Shown one piece after another: positions 1-6,226 of a DNA stretch of 7,967 bases. Positions within the stretch are counted from its first letter, which is position 1; each line of letters begins with the position of its first letter. The position numbers and the translations under genes are program-made. The notes beneath the pieces were generated by a model. It saw nothing but the letters and a program-made list of their open reading frames with translations, had not been told where the DNA came from and searched no databases. Source of the stretch: Chthoniobacterales bacterium (lineage in GTDB: Bacteria > Verrucomicrobiota > Verrucomicrobiia > Chthoniobacterales > UBA10450); assembly GCA_013695905.1 (NCBI GenBank), contig JACCZQ010000055.1, positions 1 through 7,967 on the forward strand, in the 5' to 3' direction.

Positions 1-167
1 TGAAGTTCCTTCTCCCGATCATCATTGTTGGCGGCATTTTCGCCCTGCTGTTTCTGCTTGAACGCCTGTTTCCTTTGCGGCCCAGCACCCGTTCATTGTT
101 TAGGCGGCTCGTCGTGAACCTCGCGATCTCCGCCGTCGCATTCCTGGGAATGATGAAGTGGAAATGA
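1..167 (+). pseudogene. N-terminal remnant of a sterol desaturase-like membrane protein (5' edge at window start)
   Basis: Reading from base 3, with the start codon probably cut by the window edge (bases 1-2 are TG, which would complete an ATG), a 54-codon frame runs to TGA at 165-167. It begins KFLLPIIIVGG, continues as one hydrophobic helix, then has ERLFPLRP and a second hydrophobic stretch (LVVNLAISAVAFLG). From memory, a first helix followed by E-R-x-F-P-L-R and then R-x-L-V-N-L is how many bacterial sterol desaturase / fatty acid hydroxylase family proteins start. Those are usually about 250-300 residues with histidine clusters for a di-iron site; none is present here. The frame ends abruptly with MMKWK, so this looks like a truncated or frameshifted relic. 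It could instead be a genuine one- or two-helix small membrane protein. No continuation of the family is visible in the other frames downstream. Confidence 0.45.
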
Positions 168-302
168 GGCGTCATCCCCGTTGTCATCGGCAGCGGGCAG
201 CTCAGCTGGTCGAAATCAGGAGCTTCAGGCATGATCCGACGGTCAGGTCGACTCGAGCTAGCCGCGCCTACTAACCAGCGGTGACTGATTAGATCGACCG
301 CA
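168..302. other. Intergenic gap, nothing recognised
   Basis: These 135 bp separate the membrane-protein remnant from the 3' end of the minus-strand PIN toxin gene. I see no convincing ORF, RNA gene or strong hairpin with a T tract, so transcription of the converging units is not visibly terminated here. Confidence 0.4.
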
Positions 303-713
303 TCAACGCTTCGAGGTCGGAACAAGAAGCGGAATCACTTCCCGTTTGTTCCGCCGGTAAACGCCAAAGTCAGCCGCATCCACGGTGATCACTCTGTGGT
401 GCGGATACATTTCACTCATCCGGATCAGGCAGAGATCCGCTAGATCAGGCTGACGATCGCGATAGCGCCGCGCAAGGGAAGCAAGTTGCGGCAGATGATC
501 CTCCATGTCGAAAGAGAGGGCGAGCAAGCCTTCGGAGATCATCTCGAGCACCAGACCGACATCGGCCAGGTGAAACGCCGCCTCAGCCAGCACCGCCTCA
601 CACGTGAGAAGCGGTTCCGTCACCTGCTCGGCCAAACCCACCGCCCAGGAATGGTGGGCATCGCGCGCGTTAGCAAAAGCGACCAGGAATCCCGTATCGG
701 CGATACCCTTCAC
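303..713 (-). CDS. PIN-domain ribonuclease toxin (VapC-type) of a type II toxin-antitoxin pair
   Basis: This 136-residue protein has the length and layout of a VapC toxin, a metal-dependent RNase that cuts cellular RNA when free of its antitoxin. It opens with the PIN strand MKGIADTGFLVAF, giving the first catalytic acid D6. The second is E44 in the helix AVLAEAAF, the third D93 (or D90) in PDLADLCL, and the last D112 in the strand RVITVDAADF. All four expected acidic positions are therefore present and the toxin should be active. The start codon is GTG; it overlaps the antitoxin stop in a GTGA tetranucleotide (710-713), so the two genes are probably translationally coupled. The gene lies just downstream of the hyp genes on the same strand but is an independent module. 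The RNA target cannot be read from sequence. Confidence 0.88.
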   Translation of the reverse strand: MKGIADTGFLVAFANARDAHHSWAVGLAEQVTEPLLTCEAVLAEAAFHLADVGLVLEMISEGLLALSFDMEDHLPQLASLARRYRDRQPDLADLCLIRMSEMYPHHRVITVDAADFGVYRRNKREVIPLLVPTSKR

Positions 714-925
714 TTTTTCGCGAAACCTTTCCGACTCGAGAGGTCACGCGCGCCTTTGATGCGGCCGGCCAGACGGAGAAACTTCTTCGAGCGAATATCT
801 CCATCACGGGCCAGCTCGAGCTGCTGGCGCACTAGCTCGCCTTGGGACAAGCCAGTCTTGTTCGCCGTTTCCTCGATCCAATCCACAAGGCGGTCCGGAA
901 GACGGATAGTTAATGTGCGACGCAT
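710..925 (-). CDS. Ribbon-helix-helix antitoxin partner of the PIN toxin
   Basis: The 71-residue product begins MRRTLTIRLPDRLVDWIEE. This is a ribbon-helix-helix (CopG/Arc/MetJ-type) DNA-binding fold: a short strand (residues 3-9) that pairs in a dimer and enters the major groove, helix A (about 10-21) and helix B (about 27-39, starting after TGLSQGE). The basic C-terminal tail (about 43-71, ending FAKK) would wrap the toxin. I chose the ATG at 923-925, because the frame upstream adds only six residues (MLHLWQ) that do not fit the family and would start inside the candidate operator. The stop overlaps the toxin GTG by four bases, antitoxin first, as usual for VapBC-type pairs. The protein is expected to repress its own operon. 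Neither gene is damaged. Confidence 0.85.
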   Translation of the reverse strand: MRRTLTIRLPDRLVDWIEETANKTGLSQGELVRQQLELARDGDIRSKKFLRLAGRIKGARDLSSRKGFAKK

Positions 926-934
926 TTGCCACAA

Positions 935-943
935 GTGTAACAC
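935..943. promoter_or_regulatory. Possible operator of the antitoxin-toxin operon (GTGTAACAC palindrome)
   Basis: A nine-base palindrome, GTGT-A-ACAC, lies 9 bp upstream of the antitoxin ATG. Ribbon-helix-helix antitoxins commonly bind short palindromes over their own promoter or start, so autoregulation here is plausible. I see no second copy at a fixed spacing, and a site this short can arise by chance. Confidence 0.3.
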
Positions 944-1006
944 ACCCGCGGCGACTTCGTCTAGTTCGGCTTTCTTTCGCGCCCGCTTTCTCAGCAGCAG
1001 CGCAGT

Positions 1007-2110
1007 TCAGGCGACCTGCGATTCGCGGAAGCGTCCGTAGTTGTAGTAAGCCGCGCACGCGCCTTCCGACGAAACCATGGTTGCGCCGAGCGGCATCTCC
1101 GGCGTGCAGCGTTTGCCGAACTGCGGGCACTCGTGCGGTTTCATCAGGCCCTGCAGGATAAGTCCGCTCATGCAGAGGGTGGATTCGGGCACTTCCATTC
1201 CGGCGACGCCGAAGCGCAGCTCGGCGTCGTAGTGCGCGTACGCTGGTGTGAGTCGATAGCCGCTCTGCGGGATGTTGCCGATGCCGCGCCATTTCCGGTC
1301 GCCAATGTCGAAAACTTCGCTCAGCAACCGGAGCGCTGACTTGTTGCCGCTGCGTTGCACGGCGCGGGAGTATTGATTTTCCACGCCGACGCGACCGCCC
1401 TCGAGCATGCGAACGCAATCGTAGATTCCTTCCATCAGATCGACCGGCTCGAAGCCCGTGACGACGATCGGGATGTTGAACTCGGCGGCGAGCGGCTCGT
1501 ATTCCTCGTAACCCATGACGGTGCAGACATGGCCGGCAGCGAGGAAGGCCTGCACCCGATTCTTTGGTGAGGACATAATCGCGCGGATGGCCGGCGGCAC
1601 GAGCACGTGCGAAACGAGGACGGCGAAATTCTCGATGCCGCGCCGCTTCGCCTGCCACACTGCCATCGCGTTCGCGGGTGCGGTCGTTTCAAAGCCCACC
1701 GCGAAGAAAACGACGACCTTCTGCGGGTTCTGCTCCGCAATCTTCAGGCAATCGAGCGGCGAATAAACAACGCGCACGTCGGCGCCCGCAGCTTTCACGC
1801 TGAGCAGATCATTCTTGCTGCCAGGGACGCGCAGCATGTCGCCGAACGAGCAGAAGATCACATCCGGCCGCGACGCGATCTCCAGCGCCTTGTCGATTAA
1901 CTCAAGCGGCGTGACGCACACCGGACAACCCGGCCCGTGTACGAGCTCGACGTTTTCTGGAAGCAATCCGTCGATGCCGTAACGCACGATCGTGTGCGTC
2001 TGCCCGCCGCACACTTCCATGATCGTCCACGGCTTTGTCGTCGCGCGACGAATGGCCTGCGCGAGCCGATCAGTGGCCGCGCGATCGCGGTATTCCTCGA
2101 GATATTTCAC
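1007..2110 (-). CDS. hypD: Hydrogenase maturation protein HypD
   Basis: HypD is the iron-sulfur scaffold that, with HypC, holds the Fe(CN)2CO unit while it is assembled for the [NiFe] hydrogenase active site in the cytoplasm. The 367 residues match the usual family length. Signatures are MEVCGGQTH (C34), GPGCPVC (C62, C65), VGFETTAP (139-145) and [12 protein letters not shown] near 193-204. The C-terminal cysteine set that binds the 4Fe-4S cluster is present as C313 or C328, C335 (FGKRCTPE) and C352 ([10 protein letters not shown]). The start is GTG and overlaps the hypC stop (GTGA, 2107-2110), giving tight coupling to its partner. It is the last gene of the minus-strand hyp operon. All key residues appear intact, so the protein should be functional. 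Confidence 0.97.
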   Translation of the reverse strand: MKYLEEYRDRAATDRLAQAIRRATTKPWTIMEVCGGQTHTIVRYGIDGLLPENVELVHGPGCPVCVTPLELIDKALEIASRPDVIFCSFGDMLRVPGSKNDLLSVKAAGADVRVVYSPLDCLKIAEQNPQKVVVFFAVGFETTAPANAMAVWQAKRRGIENFAVLVSHVLVPPAIRAIMSSPKNRVQAFLAAGHVCTVMGYEEYEPLAAEFNIPIVVTGFEPVDLMEGIYDCVRMLEGGRVGVENQYSRAVQRSGNKSALRLLSEVFDIGDRKWRGIGNIPQSGYRLTPAYAHYDAELRFGVAGMEVPESTLCMSGLILQGLMKPHECPQFGKRCTPEMPLGATMVSSEGACAAYYNYGRFRESQVA

Positions 2111-2391
2111 GATGAGTTTCCCACGTAAGTGAAAGGCAGATTCGACGGCGTCTCCCGGACCTCAGCGAGTTCGCCCATTTGCTCGAGCACCTCGAAGACG
2201 CGCTTCGCTTCCTCTTCATCAATCTTAGCGAGGGCGAAACCGACATGCACCAGCACGTAGTCGCCGATTTGCGCCTCCTCGACATGCTCGAGGCAGACCG
2301 ATTTGAACACCCCGCCGAAATCCACCTTCCCCATCCGCACGTCGTGCTCGTGGCGGATCTCGACGACTTTGCCTGGAATTCCGAGACACAT
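2107..2391 (-). CDS. hypC: Hydrogenase maturation chaperone HypC (HypC/HybG/HupF family)
   Basis: This 94-residue OB-fold protein starts [12 protein letters not shown]. The invariant Cys2, exposed after removal of Met1, binds the iron of the Fe(CN)2CO intermediate together with HypD and then contacts the hydrogenase large-subunit precursor. The rest fits the family: GKVDFGG (21-27), VCLEH (32-36), and [16 protein letters not shown] with the conserved H49. The tail (about residues 78-94, rich in S, T and P) is slightly longer than in the shortest members. It follows the 79-residue gene by 30 nt and overlaps hypD by four bases. I see no good Shine-Dalgarno; the start is fixed by the invariant MC. 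An imperfect hairpin sits just ahead of the start. Only one HypC-type gene is visible. Confidence 0.96.
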   Translation of the reverse strand: MCLGIPGKVVEIRHEHDVRMGKVDFGGVFKSVCLEHVEEAQIGDYVLVHVGFALAKIDEEEAKRVFEVLEQMGELAEVRETPSNLPFTYVGNSS

Positions 2392-2394
2392 AGT

Positions 2395-2424
2395 TAGCGC
2401 AGCATGTGCTAGAGGAAAGCGCTA
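2395..2424 (-). promoter_or_regulatory. Intercistronic hairpin between the 79-residue gene and hypC
   Basis: TAGCGC (2395-2400) and GCGCTA (2419-2424) form a perfect 6-bp stem around an 18-nt loop. In the minus-strand mRNA the 5' arm begins at the UAG stop codon of the upstream gene and the 3' arm ends three bases before the hypC AUG. There is no U tract, so it does not look like a terminator. It may affect hypC initiation or mRNA processing, or be incidental. Confidence 0.3.
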
Positions 2425-2661
2425 CCGCTTCCCGTTTTTTCGCTTCGAATGGGAGTTCAGCAGTGAGGCGCGCTCAATGAGGAGCGAGTTAAGGTGATGC
2501 GGACGCTCCTTGGAATCGACCACCACGACAAATGACCCTTTCGGCGAAACAAAGATAAAATCCGGATGCGGCACGGTGTAGCGCTCGCCCCTGGCAGTGC
2601 CAATTTCGTAGGGGACAAAAGGAACCGAGCGATGGAACTCGCGGATCGACTGAATAACCAC
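2422..2661 (-). CDS. Small conserved-looking protein of unknown function inside the hyp operon
   Basis: The 79-residue frame lies between hypF and hypC on the same strand. Its core reads IREFHRSVPFVPYEI, GERYTVPHPDFIFVSPKGSFVVVV and then a hydrophobic LNSLLIERA. I recall many short proteins of this shape (reaction to F-x-P-F/Y-x-I, then VPHPDF, then a beta strand) in soil Verrucomicrobiota and Planctomycetota, with no assigned function; that recognition is from memory. The C-terminus is very basic (HSKRKNGKR). No signal peptide or membrane segment is visible, and nothing ties it to hydrogenase chemistry beyond position. The start is uncertain: the in-frame start is GTG at 2659-2661, but the only good Shine-Dalgarno (AAGGAG, 2677-2682) is well spaced for an ATG at 2670-2672 in another frame. 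Confidence 0.65.
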   Translation of the reverse strand: MVIQSIREFHRSVPFVPYEIGTARGERYTVPHPDFIFVSPKGSFVVVVDSKERPHHLNSLLIERASLLNSHSKRKNGKR

Positions 2662-2713
2662 GCAGGAATCATAAAGCTCCTTGTCACATTAAACAACGCT
2701 CATCTCCACCGCG

Positions 2714-4966
2714 TCAGGCAACCAAGCAAAGCCTGGCCGCCGCAATCGCCGCCTGGCCCAGGCTCAACCCTGCATCGTTCGGCGGGACAAGTCGATGCCG
2801 ATAAACGCGAAACCCGTCGGCTGCGAGCCGCGTCAGCACTTCAGTCGTGAGCAGCGCGTTCATGAACACGCCACCGCTCAAGACCGCTGATTTGATCCCG
2901 GTGTCCTGACGAATGCGGCCGCAGACCGATGCGATGATTTCCACGACTGTGGAATGAAAGCGGCGCGCAATGATGCGGTTGTCGACGTCGCGATCGATAT
3001 CCGACACAACGGCTTTGATCATGGGGCGCGTGTCGACGGTGCCGTCCGCCTCGAGTGCGAACGGATACGCGCCGGCGTCATCCACGCCCGTGGCCAGCCA
3101 CTCCAGTTCCATCGCGGCTTGCCCTTCGTAGCTCACGCGATCGCGCACTCCCGCGAGCGACGCGACCGCGTCGAACAGTCGCCCGGCACTGGACGTCATC
3201 GGTGTGTTGAAGCTCCGTTCGAGCATTTGCCTGACGAGTCGGATGTCGTGCGCCGGAACGCGCGAGTTGAAGGAACGGCACTCGGCGTCCGCGTCTCGCA
3301 AATGCGCGACCGCCATGCGCCACGGCTCGCGCGTCGCCTGGTCGCCACCCGGCATTCCAACACAGCGCAGATGCGCCGCCCGCGTGAATCCAGCGTAGTC
3401 GCCAATGAGAAATTCACCGCCCCAGACAGTGCCGTCCGTGCCATGGCCGAGTCCATCGAATGTGACGCCGATCGTCGGTTCGGTTAATCCATTCTCGGCC
3501 ATGCAGCTCGTCATGTGAGCGTGATGGTGTTGCGCTGCGATCAACGGCAGTCCGGTTGATTCCGCGAAACGGGTCGATGCGTAATCCGGGTGCAAATCGT
3601 GTGCGACGCACGCCGGCTCGATCTGAAACAGCTCTCGATAAAGCGCAATGTCCCGCTCGAATGCGACGAAAGCCTGGTGATGATCGAGATCGCCAAGATG
3701 ATGGCTCAGGAACGTATGCTGACGTCGTGCGAATGCGAAGGTGCCTTTCAGTTGCCCGCCAACAGCGAGGATGGGAGCCGGCGATGCGAAGGGAAGCTGG
3801 ACCGGCTGGGGCGCATATCCGCGGGAGCGTCGGATCGGTAATTCGCGACCGGCGACGATTCGTGTCACCGAATCATCGCAACGCACGTTGATCGGCCGAT
3901 CATGCAGGAGGAAAACATCTGCGATTCCGCGCAGTTGCTCGAGCGCCTCGCCGTTGTCCCGCGCAATCGGTTCATCCGAACGATTGCCGGATGTCATGAT
4001 CAGCGGCCGCTGCTCGGCTGCCTCGATCAGGAGATGGTGAAGCGGGGTGTACGGCAACATCGCTCCGAGGTGTTGATTACCTGGCGCGATCGAATTCGAG
4101 ATGTCTGACGTCTTATGAAGCAGCACGATCGGCGCGACCGGCGAGCGCAGTAGTTGCTCCTCGGATTCGCTCAGGGCGCAATGCGCTCGCGCCGCGGCAA
4201 CGTCGCGAAACATCACCGCGAATGGTTTTTCTTCCCGGTGCTTCCGCGCGCGAAGTCGTCGCACCGCGTTTTCGTTCGTCGCGTCACAGACCAGATGGAA
4301 TCCACCGAGCCCTTTGAGTGCACCGATCTGACCTTGGACAATCGCGCTCGCGAAGTCGCGCAGCGAATCGTCAGCCCCAAGCAGCTGCCCATCTTCATTG
4401 AGCAGCCGCAGTTGCGGACCACATCGCCGACACGCGATCGGTTGCGCATGAAATCGCCGGTCGGCCGGGTTCTCGTATTCTGCGCGGCAGGCATCGCACA
4501 TCGTGAAGGACGCCATCGTCGTTCGCTCTCGATCGTAGGGCGCACCGGTAACGATCGTCAGGCGCGGACCGCAGTTCGTGCAGTTGATGAACGGATAACG
4601 GTAACGCCGATCCGCGGGATCGAAAAGTTCCCTCAGGCAATCTGCGCAGGTGGCGACATCGGGCGAAATGAAAACGTCTTTTGCATGCGCGGCTGCGCTT
4701 TTCTCGATCCGAAAACCGCACGTTCCAGCGACCGGGAGCGACTGTGAGGAGATCGCGTCGATCCGCGCAAGGCCGGGCGCGTCCCGATTCAGCGCACTAG
4801 TAAATTGATCGAGCGCCTCGCCGCCGCCCTCTACTTCGATGATGACGTGTCCGCCGTCATTGCGAGCGAAACCTGCGAGCCGAAGACGCGTGGCGAGACC
4901 GAAAACGAACGGCCGAAACCCTACGCCCTGTACGATCCCCGTGACGGTGATCGCACGCCGTTCCAC
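2714..4966 (-). CDS. hypF: Carbamoyltransferase HypF, hydrogenase cyanide-ligand synthesis
   Basis: HypF turns carbamoyl phosphate and ATP into carbamoyl-adenylate and passes the carbamoyl group to the C-terminal cysteine of HypE, which dehydrates it to the cyanide ligands of the [NiFe] site. The 750 residues cover the whole family architecture. An acylphosphatase domain lies at about 1-90, with GIVQGVGFRPF at 10-20. Two zinc fingers follow, with cysteine pairs 107/110, 129/132, 157/160 and 179/182. A YrdC-like domain spans about 195-385 (KGLGGFHLVCDA, KHREEKPFAVM, TSGNRSDEPI). The Kae1-like domain follows (AVGGQLKGTF, AQHHHAH at 478-484, FDGLGHGTDGTVWGGEF, LSGGVFMN). It starts with GTG 12 nt after the small membrane-protein gene and lacks a clear Shine-Dalgarno, suggesting coupled translation. 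No lesions were seen. Its partner HypE is outside the window. Confidence 0.97.
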   Translation of the reverse strand: MERRAITVTGIVQGVGFRPFVFGLATRLRLAGFARNDGGHVIIEVEGGGEALDQFTSALNRDAPGLARIDAISSQSLPVAGTCGFRIEKSAAAHAKDVFISPDVATCADCLRELFDPADRRYRYPFINCTNCGPRLTIVTGAPYDRERTTMASFTMCDACRAEYENPADRRFHAQPIACRRCGPQLRLLNEDGQLLGADDSLRDFASAIVQGQIGALKGLGGFHLVCDATNENAVRRLRARKHREEKPFAVMFRDVAAARAHCALSESEEQLLRSPVAPIVLLHKTSDISNSIAPGNQHLGAMLPYTPLHHLLIEAAEQRPLIMTSGNRSDEPIARDNGEALEQLRGIADVFLLHDRPINVRCDDSVTRIVAGRELPIRRSRGYAPQPVQLPFASPAPILAVGGQLKGTFAFARRQHTFLSHHLGDLDHHQAFVAFERDIALYRELFQIEPACVAHDLHPDYASTRFAESTGLPLIAAQHHHAHMTSCMAENGLTEPTIGVTFDGLGHGTDGTVWGGEFLIGDYAGFTRAAHLRCVGMPGGDQATREPWRMAVAHLRDADAECRSFNSRVPAHDIRLVRQMLERSFNTPMTSSAGRLFDAVASLAGVRDRVSYEGQAAMELEWLATGVDDAGAYPFALEADGTVDTRPMIKAVVSDIDRDVDNRIIARRFHSTVVEIIASVCGRIRQDTGIKSAVLSGGVFMNALLTTEVLTRLAADGFRVYRHRLVPPNDAGLSLGQAAIAAARLCLVA

Positions 4967-4978
4967 GCAGCGCGCGTG

Positions 4979-5230
4979 TTAGGCCGCAGGATTCTGGAGC
5001 GGACCCGCGACCGATGTGCGCCGCCGCGCCACCACTGCACCAATCAAGGTGCCGGCCGCAAGACCAATAAATAACCAGGCGTTACTCGAAACCGAGTTGA
5101 AAACGCTTTCCACAACCGTCGGAGGCGGAGGCGCTGGCAGATCAAAACCAGTCGTTCCGCCATCACACGCGAAGAGCGCGGCTGGTGCGGCGACAAGAGC
5201 AAGAGCAGCGGAGGCAAAGATCTTTTTCAT
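4979..5230 (-). CDS. Small lipoprotein-like single-pass membrane protein of unknown function
   Basis: The 83-residue product has an N-terminal signal (MKK, then a hydrophobic stretch to about residue 21) ending LFAC, which resembles a lipobox with C22 as the acylated residue. A short acidic/glycine part and a proline run (PAPPPP, 32-37) follow. A second hydrophobic segment (about 51-68, AWLFIGLAAGTLIGAVV) ends at RRR, so the short C-terminus should face the cytoplasm. The start is ATG, supported by AAGGTG four bases upstream (5235-5240). It lies between cooC and hypF (12 nt before hypF). I do not recognise the family. The TM-plus-RRR ending recalls sortase-type sorting signals, but no PEP or LPxTG motif is present. 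A role at the membrane near a hydrogenase is only inferred from position. Confidence 0.7.
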   Translation of the reverse strand: MKKIFASAALALVAAPAALFACDGGTTGFDLPAPPPPTVVESVFNSVSSNAWLFIGLAAGTLIGAVVARRRTSVAGPLQNPAA

Positions 5231-5297
5231 ATGGCACCTTAATTCCTAACGACTGCAGGTTAGACCCCAAGTGGCGCGCTCGTCAAGAAGGCGAAGG

Positions 5298-6062
5298 TCA
5301 CACCTGCAACCGCTCGACCATCTTGCGCACAGCCGCGACGGCAGCGTGGTCGCCATCAAGACGCGGCGGTTCGGCGGCAAGATCTGCGCGTTGAATCTCT
5401 TCGTCGTAGGGGATCTCGCCGACAATCTCGAGATCGTGTTTCTGCGCAAAATTGCGGATCGCCGCGAGATCGTCATCACTGCGAAACTTATTCGCGACCG
5501 CCACAATCCGCGGGATGCCGAGTTCGCGCGCCAGCTCCGCCGCGCGTCGCGCTGTCTCCAGCGCCTTGAAATACGGCTCCGTCACGAGCAGCAGCATGTC
5601 GACGTGTCGGTCCGTGCCGCGACTTAAATGTTCCAGGCCCGCTTCCATATCGACGACCGTCGTCACCCCTTCTTCCTTAAAGATCCCACTGAGAAGATTC
5701 CGCACCCGCGCATGCCCACCGCACGCGCACCCCGCGCCGGCGTGTTCGATCGTGTGCATGCCGAGCAACGTCACCCGATCCGAGACGCGCGTCCCAAACT
5801 CTTCCGCTACGCGCCGGGCCGGCATCGCCAGCTGCATCGCAGTCTTCCCACCTTCCATCGCGACCTCTTTCAGAATGGACGGCGGCATCGGTTTCGCAGC
5901 CTTCATCGTGTCCGCGGTGAGCCCCAGCGTGACGCCGAAGTTCGGATTGCTATCCGCATCAATCGCCCAGACTTCCTGCCCACGCTCAGCAAGCAGTCGT
6001 GTCAGAATCCCGGCGATCGTTGTTTTTCCGCTGCCGCCTTTACCTGCAATCGCTATTTTCAT
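5298..6062 (-). CDS. cooC: CooC/AcsF-type nickel-insertion ATPase (MinD/SIMIBI family)
   Basis: Proteins of this family are dimeric ATPases that help load nickel into carbon monoxide dehydrogenase or acetyl-CoA synthase. The 254 residues carry the deviant Walker A GKGGSGKTT (7-15) with the signature lysine K8. Next are IDADSNPN (34-41, switch I aspartate D37), the family's metal-binding C-x-C as GCACGG (C112, C114), DMEAGLEHLSRGTD (138-151, switch II) and the base-recognition NKF (191-193). The C-x-C and DMEAGLEH separate it from ordinary MinD/ParA and NifH-like ATPases. It is the first gene of the minus-strand operon, 67 nt ahead of the small membrane protein. Its first seven codons and upstream region belong to the 185-bp repeat. 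No CODH is visible, and hypA/hypB are absent, so its client could be a hydrogenase or an unseen CODH. Confidence 0.88.
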   Translation of the reverse strand: MKIAIAGKGGSGKTTIAGILTRLLAERGQEVWAIDADSNPNFGVTLGLTADTMKAAKPMPPSILKEVAMEGGKTAMQLAMPARRVAEEFGTRVSDRVTLLGMHTIEHAGAGCACGGHARVRNLLSGIFKEEGVTTVVDMEAGLEHLSRGTDRHVDMLLLVTEPYFKALETARRAAELARELGIPRIVAVANKFRSDDDLAAIRNFAQKHDLEIVGEIPYDEEIQRADLAAEPPRLDGDHAAVAAVRKMVERLQV

Positions 6063-6226
6063 CTGTTAAACGAACGCACTGCAGCGCACCCGTGGCAACT
6101 TGTCCGTCGTACTCCTCGATCGCGCTGAGCGAGTTTGTCGCGTCTAAAGCGGACCAGCTTGAACATCGGCAGACGTCTTCCTACTCACGTTCCTGCTTCT
6201 CCTCTTTCAGCGATATGACCAAATTG
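6042..6226. repeat. 185-bp direct repeat, copy 1 (cooC 5' end and upstream region)
   Basis: This stretch matches 7643-7827 at a constant offset of 1601 bp without gaps and with three substitutions (6091 C/T, 6112 C/A, 6118 G/C), about 98% identity. It contains the first seven codons of cooC (minus strand), the cooC upstream region and, at 6215-6226, the plus-strand codons ATG ACC AAA TTG. The left flank continues the intact cooC gene, so this copy is native on that side. On the right it is joined to unrelated DNA. I looked for terminal inverted repeats and found none convincing, so it does not look like an insertion sequence or MITE. Confidence 0.95.
6063..6214 (-). promoter_or_regulatory. 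Region likely to hold the promoter of the cooC-hyp operon
   Basis: The operon's first gene starts at 6062 and the segment beyond it is non-coding in copy 1, so the promoter should lie here. On the minus strand a TTGCCA (complement of 6092-6097) followed by an AT-rich TTTAAC near 6067-6072 is the best candidate, but spacing and -10 match are poor. No Shine-Dalgarno precedes the cooC ATG. The assignment rests on position. Confidence 0.35.

Noticed and set aside
943..1006. Rho-independent terminator after hypD
   Set aside because: No GC-rich stem followed by a T tract on the minus strand; only weak short inverted matches.
1007..1658. Long arginine-rich reading frames opposite or overlapping hypD
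   Set aside because: They are shadow frames of a strongly supported hypD gene and have low-complexity, R-rich translations.
2954..4747. Several plus-strand frames of 80-200 codons across hypF
   Set aside because: HypF motifs fill the minus strand throughout; the plus-strand frames are high-GC shadows without recognisable motifs.
4979..5230. PEP-CTERM or LPxTG sorted surface protein
   Set aside because: A TM segment followed by RRR is present, but there is no PEP or LPxTG motif and the basic cluster is not at the extreme C-terminus.
5452..6128. Two long plus-strand frames opposite cooC
   Set aside because: Composition follows the complement of cooC codons, and every CooC motif is intact on the minus strand.
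6042..6226. The 185-bp repeat as a MITE or insertion sequence end
   Set aside because: No terminal inverted repeats or short target duplications are evident, and copy 1 is the native 5' end of cooC.
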